From Kineobactrum sediminis (GTDB lineage Bacteria; Pseudomonadota; Gammaproteobacteria; Pseudomonadales; Halieaceae): a stretch of DNA of 64,000 nt. Location of the stretch: contig NZ_PKLZ01000009.1 in NCBI RefSeq assembly GCF_002868715.1, forward strand, positions 1 through 64,000, read 5' to 3'. The stretch's first letter is position 1, and each line of letters starts with the position of its first letter. The notes under the pieces were generated by a model. It was not told the origin of the DNA, did no database searches, and saw only the letters and a program-made list of their open reading frames with translations. Shown in pieces: positions 8,655-16,467 of this stretch. The translations under genes and the position numbers were made by a program.

Positions 8655-9830
8655 GTGTATATCGAGCATACGGAAGAGCAGCAGGCCTTGCGCCACGAAT
8701 TGCGCAGCTACTTCAACTCATTGATGACCCCGGAACTTGTAGCGGCCACCCGCGGCAATGAGGGCGGTGACGCTTACAAGTCCATTATTCGCCAGATCGG
8801 CAAGGACGGCTGGCTGGCCCTGGGCTGGCCCAAAGAGTTTGGTGGCCAGGGCCGCGGCCCCATGGACCAGATGATCTTCTTTGAGGAGGCACAGCTGGCG
8901 CAGGCGCCGTTGCCTTTTGTAACAATCAGCACAGTCGCTCCCGCGATCATGGCGCACGGCTCGGAAGCCCACAAGGCATTCTTTCTGCCCAGGATCGCGG
9001 CGGGAGAGCTGCATTTCGCTATTGGTTATTCGGAATCCAATGCCGGCTCCGATCTTGCGGCGCTGAAAACCACGGCGGTCCGTGAGGGCGATAACTGGGT
9101 AATTAATGGCACCAAGGTATATACCTCAAGTGCCGAAGCGGCGGACTATATCTGGCTGGCTGCGCGTACTGATCCCGATGCCGTCAGGCCACACGCAGGT
9201 ATCAGCATCCTGATGGTCAATGCCGACCAGCCGGGGTTCAGTTTTACCCCTATCCACACGGTTGGGGGCGTGCGCACCAATGTCAGTTATTACAATGATG
9301 TTATTTGTCCCCAGGACATGGTTTGCGGTGAGGTCAATGGCGGTTGGAAACTTATCACTTCGCAGCTCAATCACGAGCGGGTCGGCCTGGCGGCGATCGG
9401 CGTTTACGCCTACGGCCTCTATCAGCAGGTGCTTGGATGGGCACGGGAGCCTGCGGCAGATGGGCGCCGTGCCATAGACGACCCTACCGTCCAACGGTGT
9501 CTGGCTGAGTCCTATGCCCGGCTGGAGGCCATGCGATTGATGACCTGGCGGATGGCCTGGAGCATGGAGCACGGCGAACCTGAAGTGGCCTATGCCTCCG
9601 CCATGAAGGCATTCAGTACCGAGGGCCTTATAGAGATCTACAGGCTGCTGATGGATGCGGTCGGGCCCACCAGTACACTGCATCGGGATAGCGTGGGCAC
9701 TCAGCTACAGGGTGAACTCGAAGCGGAATACCGAAAATGCCAGATCAATACCTTTGGCGGGGGGGTCGTTGAGTTAATGCGCGACCTGGTTGCAGGATTC
9801 GGCCTCAACATGCGGGCCTACAAGCGATAG
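8655..9830 (+). CDS. Acyl-CoA dehydrogenase, 391-residue type
   Basis: Full-length acyl-CoA dehydrogenase. The N-terminal helices are followed by a middle domain with GYSESNAGSDLAALKTTA (flavin/substrate contacts) and WVINGTKVYTSSAE. The C-terminal domain carries LNHERVGLA and the tail TFGGGVVELMRDLVAGFGLNM. It introduces a 2,3-double bond in an acyl-CoA and passes electrons to ETF. The sequence resembles FadE26/ChsE-type and bile-acid/terpenoid enzymes more than fatty-acid FadE, though this is an impression, not a search result. The start is GTG, with CGGAG about 10 nt upstream. It is divergent from tetR and shares a palindromic regulatory region with it. Its likely partner is the 346-residue paralogue at 6762-7802. 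Confidence 0.85.
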   Translation: MYIEHTEEQQALRHELRSYFNSLMTPELVAATRGNEGGDAYKSIIRQIGKDGWLALGWPKEFGGQGRGPMDQMIFFEEAQLAQAPLPFVTISTVAPAIMAHGSEAHKAFFLPRIAAGELHFAIGYSESNAGSDLAALKTTAVREGDNWVINGTKVYTSSAEAADYIWLAARTDPDAVRPHAGISILMVNADQPGFSFTPIHTVGGVRTNVSYYNDVICPQDMVCGEVNGGWKLITSQLNHERVGLAAIGVYAYGLYQQVLGWAREPAADGRRAIDDPTVQRCLAESYARLEAMRLMTWRMAWSMEHGEPEVAYASAMKAFSTEGLIEIYRLLMDAVGPTSTLHRDSVGTQLQGELEAEYRKCQINTFGGGVVELMRDLVAGFGLNMRAYKR

Positions 9831-9911
9831 CGAGCAGGCAAGTTGGGAAAGATCCACCCCCGCGGACCTTTTATAACGGATAGGTAGCTATACAATCGGT
9901 TTCACGCTAAA

Positions 9912-9929
9912 TTACCGGTAGTTAGGTAA
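9912..9929. promoter_or_regulatory. Inverted repeat upstream of the second tetR
   Basis: TTACC (9912-9916) and GGTAA (9925-9929) form an 18-bp dyad, with TACCGGTA (9913-9920) as an internal palindrome. The right half TTAGGTAA (9922-9929) is the reverse complement of TTACCTAA in the TonB receptor promoter (10714-10721). It is a plausible autoregulatory site for the TetR gene that starts 24 bp further on. Confidence 0.4.
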
Positions 9930-9952
9930 AATTATAAACAGCGGTTAAATAT

Positions 9953-10582
9953 ATGGAGCTATCGGCCAAGCCTGAAGGACGACGTGCGCGCAAGAAGCGC
10001 GAAACCCGCGAGCGTATTTTGCAGGTGGCACAACACCATTTTATTCGTGACGGCTATGACGCAGTGACTGTTGAGATGCTTGCCGACGCATCCGATATTT
10101 CCAAGCCCACGCTGTTCAATTATTTCCCGAGCAAGATGGCGATTCTGCAGGCTCTGGTACCCGGCGTCGATGAACGCTTCGCCGGGGTACTCCAGCGTCA
10201 TCGGGCGGAGGGTGGTACCGCAGCGCAACAACTCACCCGGTTTTTTGCCTATGCCAGTCACGTTACCCAGGAAACGCCAATGTTAACCAAGGCGCTGCTG
10301 GTACTGGCTTTGCGTGCCTATGAAGATCCCTTTTTCAGTGTCGACCAGCATCGCTGGCCACTCCTGCACGAGGGTTTTAGCGCTATGCTCATGGATGGTA
10401 TAGACAGGGGTGAAGTGCGTACGGATATCCCTGTTACGCGGCTGACACACTATATCACCGGCACCTACGTCTATGGTCTGCTGAGTTGGCTGGCAGATCC
10501 CAAATACAGTGTTGAGGCCGAACTTGCCGCCGCATCCGCCTTTCTCGGGTCCGCGATTTCGGTAAACGCCGGCGACACCTGA
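9953..10582 (+). CDS. TetR family transcriptional regulator
   Basis: A 209-residue protein. The N-terminus is strongly basic (RRARKKRETRERIL), followed by a TetR helix-turn-helix with DGYDAVTVEMLADASDISKPTLFNYFPSK at about residues 32-62. The ligand domain has no recognisable motif. It lies between an acyl-CoA dehydrogenase gene and the TonB-dependent receptor, all on the plus strand. Related half-sites occur upstream of this gene and upstream of the receptor, so it probably controls itself and the receptor. The 122-bp gap before it contains an AT-rich promoter-like stretch. Confidence 0.85.
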   Translation: MELSAKPEGRRARKKRETRERILQVAQHHFIRDGYDAVTVEMLADASDISKPTLFNYFPSKMAILQALVPGVDERFAGVLQRHRAEGGTAAQQLTRFFAYASHVTQETPMLTKALLVLALRAYEDPFFSVDQHRWPLLHEGFSAMLMDGIDRGEVRTDIPVTRLTHYITGTYVYGLLSWLADPKYSVEAELAAASAFLGSAISVNAGDT

Positions 10583-10634
10583 GCAGTCAATCATCTCCCC
10601 GACCCCCAATGCCTGCCTACAGTATTTATAGTAA

Positions 10635-10646
10635 TACCGCGCGGTA
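10635..10646. promoter_or_regulatory. 12-bp perfect palindrome TACCGCGCGGTA
   Basis: A perfect palindrome centred between 10640 and 10641, in the gap between tetR and the TonB receptor gene. Its half TACCG is also found in the dyad upstream of tetR (9913-9917). It may be a second regulator-binding site. Confidence 0.4.
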
Positions 10647-10707
10647 ATTTTTTGCTTTTCCGCTACTGGCCTGGCGATCTGGCCAAGTGTAGAGTGTCCG
10701 CCTGTTA

Positions 10708-10732
10708 AAAACTTTACCTAAGGTTAAGTTTT
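10708..10732. promoter_or_regulatory. 25-bp near-perfect palindrome upstream of TonB receptor
   Basis: Twelve-base arms on either side of a single central base (10720) match in 11 of 12 pairs; only 10715/10725 mismatch. It contains TTACCTAA (10714-10721) and ends 72 bp before the receptor start. The length and symmetry are typical of a TetR-family operator. Confidence 0.55.
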
Positions 10733-10804
10733 GGCTACGGTTTCATAAACGACACACACATAAAAAGTTGCGCAGGGCAGATCCCTGGGCAGCGCCAATT
10801 ACAG

Positions 10805-13330
10805 ATGAGAGGCCCCATGTTGAAATTCCCGAGGTTCAGGCCGCGCCCCCTGGCGCTGGCGTTATCGCCGCTTATCATGTCTCTGGGCATGGCGGCGCAG
10901 GCACAGGCTGTTGCACTTGAAGAGGTTATTGTCACAGCACAGAAGCGTGCCGAGGGCTCGCAGGACACTCCACTGTCCATCACTGCATTGTCCGAAAAGG
11001 TACTTGAACAGCGCGGCATCAACAGCACCAGCAGCATGATCGGTGAAGTGCTGGGTGTGGGCGGTTTTGAAGCCCCCGGTTCCCGTGGTGCAACCAGCCT
11101 CTCCATTCGCGGTTTTGGCGGTGGTAGTGGTGCCAACCTTTCTACAGACCCCGCCGTCGGCATCTACATGGACGGTGTTTATATCGGCAAGATGAATGGC
11201 TCCGGTATGGACGTTGCCGAACTTGAGCGCATAGAAGTACTGCGCGGGCCCCAGGGTACACTTTACGGTCGCAACTCGACCGCCGGTGCCATCAACTTCA
11301 TTTCCAAGCAGCCTACCGGTGAATTCGGCTTTCGCGCCAAGGGAACCCTGGGTAACTATGACGAGCGTGGCCTGCGTCTCAATACCGACCTTCCCGCCGT
11401 GGGCGAAGTCGGGGAAGGGCTGGGTCGCCTGTCGGCCAGCCTGGGCTACCAGACTCGCGAGCGCGATCCGTTTTATGACAACACCAGTGGCGGTGAAGGC
11501 TTTGACAGCATTGATCGCCAGGCCTGGCGCCTGGCGCTGAAGTGGGAGCTGACCGACAGTCTCACCGCGGACTACGCTTATGATGGCAGCCGTCTGGATG
11601 AAACCAGTGCCATGCAGCAGGTCGTCGGCTTCACTCCGGTAACCCTTGACGGCAGTAGCCGCATTGAGACACTCGCGCAGTTGCGGAGTTTTATGCCACT
11701 GCTGGTATATCCGGGGTCCGATCCGCGTATCTCCGAGCGCCTGATTCCCTCAATGGACCAGACGCTGGCGGTATACAATGAGATAGAAGCACAAGGCCCC
11801 GGCCGTGCCGATAGTGGTGCCGCTGAAAATACCCCGATTGCCGACAACGAAGTCAGCGGCCATGCCCTGACGTTCACCTGGGACGCCGGTGACATGGGCG
11901 CCTTCGGGGATGTTACCTTCAAGTCGATTACCGCCTATCGGGAAATGGATACCTACGTTTTCGGCGATCTGGACAATATTGACAGCAGCCTGGATGCCAA
12001 CGGCGTCGGCGCCATGAATGATCTCATTTTACTGCAATTGGGGTCCGCCTATTTCGGCTCTGGTGGCCAGCCAAGCCCCACTGTTGATTTTTTCTGGAAC
12101 GGTGTGGATACCATTGGCGCTTACCATAGCAAGCAGGATACCCGCTCCGAATACGAACAGTTTTCCCAGGAATTCAATATAATCGGGGCAACCGATCGCC
12201 TGGACTATGTGCTCGGTCTTTACTATTTTGACGACGAAGCCATCTATGATCGTCAGGCCGTATTCCTGGCACCATTGGGTGGTACCGGTACGCAACAGTA
12301 TGACTATACGACAGAGTCGCTGGCCGTATTCGGCCAGGCAACCTGGGTACCTCCCGTGTTGGAAGAGCGGCTTTCGGTAACCGCCGGCCTGCGTTATACA
12401 GAGGAAGACAAGGCAATCTCCTATGACTACCTGAACAGGCCCTTTGGTGCCCCCAGTGCCGGAATACCGGCGCAGGCAGATCTCCAGGAGAATTTCTACA
12501 ATCTTAGCGGTAGCTTCACCGCGGCATACCAGGTGACCGACGGGATGAATGCATTCCTGCGCTACGCCACGGGCTATCGCAGCGGTGGGTTCAATGGTGA
12601 AGTGTTTGCCAACCCCTTTGAAGAAGAGACCATGGAGCAGTGGGAACTGGGTATCAAAAGCGACTGGTGGGACAACCGCCTGCGCGTAAATGGTTCGCTC
12701 TATACCTTCGTTTATGAAGACCTGCAGACCAGCCAGATCAAAACTGACAGTGGTACCGCAACCAGCGTTATTGCCAACGCCGGTGAAGCTGATCGCTGGG
12801 GTGGTGAACTCGAAATTCTGGTGGCACCGATTGAAGACCTGGTTTTGGGCCTGAATTACGCCTATGTGACAGGTGATTTCGAGAAATTCCCCGAGCTGTG
12901 TGGCACCAACGTACCACAGACCTGTCTGTCGACTGTCGAGTCCGCCAAGCGTGGTTCGTCACCGGGTAATCAACTGACTGCGTCCGCCGATTACGTGTTC
13001 GCGCGCACATCGTTTGGTGATATCCGGGGTTATGTGCAGGCCAATTGGCAGGAAGAGTGGTATGAGTCTGCATTATGGACAGGGTCTTATAATGGCGAGC
13101 CCTATATCTATGATCACCTGGTCATGGATGAGCGGACCCTGGTTAATGCCCGCCTGAGCCTGGAAAACGTAAAGGCAGGCGACGGCACCGTAACGGTATC
13201 CTTGTGGGGGAAAAATCTCACTGATAACGACTACCCCACCTTCGGTATCAACTTTGGCGCGCTGGGTATAATTACCGAGCAATATGGCGCTCCGCGCACT
13301 TACGGCCTGGATATCAGTTACGAGTATTGA
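10805..13330 (+). CDS. TonB-dependent receptor
   Basis: An 841-residue outer membrane receptor. A signal peptide ends near AQAQA (about residue 35). The TonB box region EEVIVTAQKR lies at about 39-48. The plug domain includes SIRGFGGG, DGVYIGKMNGSGMDVAELERIEVLRGPQGTLYGRNSTAGAINFISK. The 22-strand barrel ends in Tyr (DISYEY). It has the long loops and overall form of the proteobacterial receptors expanded in marine lineages that take up steroids, aromatics, terpenoids or other large hydrophobic compounds with TonB energy. No siderophore marker is visible. Its location beside acyl-CoA dehydrogenases and TetR regulators suggests import of the compound they degrade. A bidirectional terminator follows at once. 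Confidence 0.9.
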   Translation: MRGPMLKFPRFRPRPLALALSPLIMSLGMAAQAQAVALEEVIVTAQKRAEGSQDTPLSITALSEKVLEQRGINSTSSMIGEVLGVGGFEAPGSRGATSLSIRGFGGGSGANLSTDPAVGIYMDGVYIGKMNGSGMDVAELERIEVLRGPQGTLYGRNSTAGAINFISKQPTGEFGFRAKGTLGNYDERGLRLNTDLPAVGEVGEGLGRLSASLGYQTRERDPFYDNTSGGEGFDSIDRQAWRLALKWELTDSLTADYAYDGSRLDETSAMQQVVGFTPVTLDGSSRIETLAQLRSFMPLLVYPGSDPRISERLIPSMDQTLAVYNEIEAQGPGRADSGAAENTPIADNEVSGHALTFTWDAGDMGAFGDVTFKSITAYREMDTYVFGDLDNIDSSLDANGVGAMNDLILLQLGSAYFGSGGQPSPTVDFFWNGVDTIGAYHSKQDTRSEYEQFSQEFNIIGATDRLDYVLGLYYFDDEAIYDRQAVFLAPLGGTGTQQYDYTTESLAVFGQATWVPPVLEERLSVTAGLRYTEEDKAISYDYLNRPFGAPSAGIPAQADLQENFYNLSGSFTAAYQVTDGMNAFLRYATGYRSGGFNGEVFANPFEEETMEQWELGIKSDWWDNRLRVNGSLYTFVYEDLQTSQIKTDSGTATSVIANAGEADRWGGELEILVAPIEDLVLGLNYAYVTGDFEKFPELCGTNVPQTCLSTVESAKRGSSPGNQLTASADYVFARTSFGDIRGYVQANWQEEWYESALWTGSYNGEPYIYDHLVMDERTLVNARLSLENVKAGDGTVTVSLWGKNLTDNDYPTFGINFGALGIITEQYGAPRTYGLDISYEY

Positions 13331-13351
13331 TCAGCGCTGCAGGGCACACAT

Positions 13352-13387
13352 AAAAAAGGCACCCGGGGTAACCCGGGTGCCTTTTTT
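13352..13387. terminator. Bidirectional rho-independent terminator
   Basis: A GGCACCCGGG stem (13358-13367) pairs with CCCGGGTGCC (13372-13381) around a 4-nt loop. It is flanked by six A on the left and six T on the right, so it can end both the TonB receptor transcript and the convergent peroxiredoxin transcript. Confidence 0.9.
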
Positions 13388-13410
13388 AATGCTCGGCATT
13401 CGCCGTTTGC

Positions 13411-13983
13411 CTAGCCAACAAATTTCTTGCTGGGGGCGGCAACACCTTCGGACTGGGTACCCTTCAGGTAAGCCAGCATGGTATCGGCATCGGAGACTTC
13501 GAATGGGTCGGTCGGGCAGACGTCACCGAAGTCGGGCTCGACAAACATTTTCTCGATCTTGCCATCGTTTACCAGCATGGAATAACGCCAGGAGCGCATG
13601 CCAAAGCCCAGGTTGGACTTGTCTACCAGCATGCCCATTTTACGGGTGAATTCGCCATTGCCATCAGGCAGCATTTTGACGTGTTCAGCACCGACCTGCT
13701 TGCTCCACTGGAACATCACAAACGCGTCATTGACCGAGAGGCAGTAAATGTCATCAACGCCCGCTGCCTTGAATTCCTCATAGAGTGCTTCGTAGCGTGG
13801 CAGGTGATTGGATGAACAGGTGGGTGTAAATGCACCCGGCAGAGAAAATACGACAACTTTCTTGTTGGCGAAGATATCGTCAGTGCTGGTGTCTTCCCAG
13901 CGGAACGGGTTATCTCCACCTACGGATTCGTCGCGTACGCGGGTTTTGAATACGGTATATGGGACACGGCCTTCAGCAATCAT
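13411..13983 (-). CDS. Peroxiredoxin, Prx5-like
   Basis: About 190 residues. The peroxidatic cysteine is in [16 protein letters not shown] (C56). This is the typical Prx5/hybrid-Prx active site with the Thr three residues before Cys, and [10 protein letters not shown] holds the distal Arg. A further Cys occurs in [17 protein letters not shown]. No glutaredoxin domain is fused, so reduction must come from glutathione/glutaredoxin or thioredoxin. The chosen ATG 13983 has AAGGAG 6 nt upstream; the upstream ATG at 14004 lacks one. Function: reduction of H2O2 and organic peroxides in the cytoplasm. It stands alone between the TonB receptor and the cytochrome cluster, sharing a terminator with the former. 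Confidence 0.9.
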   Translation of the reverse strand: MIAEGRVPYTVFKTRVRDESVGGDNPFRWEDTSTDDIFANKKVVVFSLPGAFTPTCSSNHLPRYEALYEEFKAAGVDDIYCLSVNDAFVMFQWSKQVGAEHVKMLPDGNGEFTRKMGMLVDKSNLGFGMRSWRYSMLVNDGKIEKMFVEPDFGDVCPTDPFEVSDADTMLAYLKGTQSEGVAAPSKKFVG

Positions 13984-14164
13984 GGTAGCTCCTTGTTGAG
14001 TCAACTGAATAAGTTCAGGCTGCTCTGCGGTGCAGCAGCCTTTGACGGTCTATCATCTTAACGCGAATGAGCGCCGTCCGATAATCGATAAATACGATTC
14101 ATAACCTCTATTAGATTGAATATTGACCCGGGTCCAGCCTGTTTCAGGGTCAAAACTGCCGGAC

Positions 14165-16447
14165 CTAGGGCAATTCACGCACCCTGTGCACCACGGAGAC
14201 ATCCTGGGAACGGCCCTCACCATGGCAGACGGCGCACTGCTCCACTACATCGCCATTATCCACCGCTTGCTGTGTGGTGGCAAAATTGCCGCCATTGCTG
14301 CTCATGTGAGCCCGGGCCACGGCATCGTCATGACAGCCGCTGCAGGCACTGCTCATGGCAGTGACCACGGTATCATCGCGCGGATCGCGATGATCGTCCC
14401 CGGTGTCGATCGTGGTAGCCAGCACCCCTGCTGCAAGCGGGAGGCTGAAACCGTCGTCCGTATGGCAGGCCAGGCAATTATCAAGACGACCCGGGTAATG
14501 CACGGTTTGCTCATCGTAGACATAGGTTGTAAAGCCGCGGAAACCAACCAGCTGCAGGGGCTGTTCACGAATCGAGGCAGCGTGAATGCCGTGGACGATG
14601 TGTTTGAAGTCCAGGGTTTCTTCCTGCTTGCCGTCGGTCGGGGGAGTGCGCGCGATACTGCGGGTCTCGCGATCGGTATTTCGCGGATTATGGCAGCTGA
14701 CACAGTTGTCGATATTGTCGGCCCGATTGTTGCCATGAAGCACCAGCGAGCCGTGGCAGGCCAGGCACTTGTTGATCTCAACAGCCTGGCGCCGGGGTAC
14801 CGGCAGGCCATCGGGCTCATCAATCGAGAAGAAAGCGTGTGCGTCACCCACCGGTATGCTGGCAGGAGAGCCGCCGTCATCAATAGCCACCGCCGGGTGG
14901 CCTTCGATAACGGCGACACCGCTACCGGATGCGGGAATACCGGGCCCCACACTGGCATCCGGAATCGGCAGCGGCATCGTGACGCTGTAGCTGCCATCAC
15001 CCCGGGGGAGGGCTGAAGTCAGGGCATTGGCCGCTATCGAACTGGCGTTATCCGCATTGTTGCCGGTGTTGTGGTAGTCTCTTGTGTCCCACGCCACGCG
15101 CACGTTCAGGCTGCTGTTGCTCTGTTGCCAGACCGGGTCATTGGCGAGGTCATAGTCTTCCCCGGTTAACGGATTGCTGACCCTGAAGCTCACCGTGGCC
15201 TGTTCGCCGGGCGAACTGTTCTCAACGCTGATCACTTCAGCCTTGAAGGCCTCCCTGGCCTCTTCAAAGGCGATGCGGTGGCTGTCCTGGATACTGCCGG
15301 CGCGCCCATCCTCGGCATGGCAGCTGGCGCAGCGTGAATTGTCTTCCTGGCCACCCGCATGGCGGCTGAAATCGAGATCGTCGTGACAGCTGCCGCACGC
15401 CGCGATAGACGGGTACTGCGCCCAGTTGTCGCCCTGCGCGGTCAGCACCAGGTCGTCCCTGTCCGCTCCCGTCGCCGTGCCGGCGTGACAATTTACGCAG
15501 CGGCGGATGTCCTGGGGGTAATTGACATCCGAGTAGTCGTGTTTGCTATCCCGGAAACCATAGATGACGTATTCGCCACCGGCCTGCACACTGGGTAGAT
15601 CGGCGCCCCGGTGGATCTTGTGGATCATCACCTTCATATCGACGGAATTGCCGCTGTTGGCATCGGTTGACCCGGGGTTGTGACAGGTCACACAGTAGTT
15701 GATCTCAACGCGCCCGCCGCCGTGCAATGCCAGCTGGTCGTGGCAGCGATTACAGTTGGGGGTGGCGGCAATATCACGCCGGAAGATGTTTTCGGTGGCG
15801 CCACTGGCGGGAACCCAGTCATAGTCAGGATTGGCGGGTTCCCGGCCATTGCTGAATTGTATTGCCACCCGGTGGGTGAGTTCCGGCTGGTAAGCCAGGT
15901 CAAGACCCTCGCTATTGGCCTGGGCCAGAATGTCCTGGGGGAGGTCCGTGATTGATGTTGCAAATTGGTAGCGGTAAGTGCCATCGCCGTTATTGGTGAA
16001 AACGCCATTACTTTCCGTTGTCGCCTGCAGCCTTGATTCTGTGCCCGGTCCCACACCCGGCTGTTCAATGCGGTTGATATAGGACTGCCAGTTGCCGGTG
16101 AGGTTACCCTCGGGTACTGGCGCGAGCCTGGCGATAATAAAGCGCACGTCAGCCGAGCTGAGATCGGTAATGGCGGTATTGGCGGCATCACTGAGCTGGA
16201 AGTCGACCAGCGGGCGACCGTCATCGGGAATATCGACCGCCGTAATAAAGGGGAAGAGCGCTTCGGCTTCAGCATAGGGCGTCGGGGAAGCTTGCGGCAA
16301 ATCAGGTTCCGGCGGCGCCACTGGCCCACCGGGTGGCGTGGGGCCAGGTTCTACTCCGGTGGCGCGATCGCCGCCGCCACTGCCACCACAAGCCACCAGC
16401 AGCGCGAGCAGGCAGGCCATGATTGAAATACGTCCAAAGCTGGTCAT
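14165..16447 (-). CDS. mtrC: OmcA/MtrC-family decaheme outer membrane cytochrome (lipoprotein)
   Basis: A 760-residue lipoprotein. The signal ends in a lipobox LLVAC with Cys20, followed by a Gly/Pro-rich linker. Ten haem motifs are visible: CNRCH 232, CVTCH 252, CVNCH 317, CGSCH 351, CASCH 373, CLACH 561, CVSCH 582, CLACH 658, CSGCH 702 and CAVCH 738. They form two groups of five separated by a beta-rich region, the layout of MtrC/OmcA, where pentahaem domains alternate with split-barrel domains. Known homologues sit on the cell surface and pass electrons to metal oxides, electrodes or flavins. It is the last gene of the five-gene run, 20 bp after the mtrB-like gene. No convincing terminator follows. 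Confidence 0.92.
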   Translation of the reverse strand: MTSFGRISIMACLLALLVACGGSGGGDRATGVEPGPTPPGGPVAPPEPDLPQASPTPYAEAEALFPFITAVDIPDDGRPLVDFQLSDAANTAITDLSSADVRFIIARLAPVPEGNLTGNWQSYINRIEQPGVGPGTESRLQATTESNGVFTNNGDGTYRYQFATSITDLPQDILAQANSEGLDLAYQPELTHRVAIQFSNGREPANPDYDWVPASGATENIFRRDIAATPNCNRCHDQLALHGGGRVEINYCVTCHNPGSTDANSGNSVDMKVMIHKIHRGADLPSVQAGGEYVIYGFRDSKHDYSDVNYPQDIRRCVNCHAGTATGADRDDLVLTAQGDNWAQYPSIAACGSCHDDLDFSRHAGGQEDNSRCASCHAEDGRAGSIQDSHRIAFEEAREAFKAEVISVENSSPGEQATVSFRVSNPLTGEDYDLANDPVWQQSNSSLNVRVAWDTRDYHNTGNNADNASSIAANALTSALPRGDGSYSVTMPLPIPDASVGPGIPASGSGVAVIEGHPAVAIDDGGSPASIPVGDAHAFFSIDEPDGLPVPRRQAVEINKCLACHGSLVLHGNNRADNIDNCVSCHNPRNTDRETRSIARTPPTDGKQEETLDFKHIVHGIHAASIREQPLQLVGFRGFTTYVYDEQTVHYPGRLDNCLACHTDDGFSLPLAAGVLATTIDTGDDHRDPRDDTVVTAMSSACSGCHDDAVARAHMSSNGGNFATTQQAVDNGDVVEQCAVCHGEGRSQDVSVVHRVRELP

Positions 16448-16467
16448 CTCACTTCTCTCCCGGGGCT

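Noticed and set aside
14123-14153. Inverted repeat TTGACCC/GGGTCAA after the mtrC-like gene, as operon terminator
   Set aside because: The arms are 7 bp with a 17-nt spacer and no T run follows on the minus strand; not convincing.
14123-15016. 297-codon plus-strand open frame over the mtrC-like gene
   Set aside because: Opposite-strand shadow of the haem-motif-rich coding sequence, with no independent evidence.
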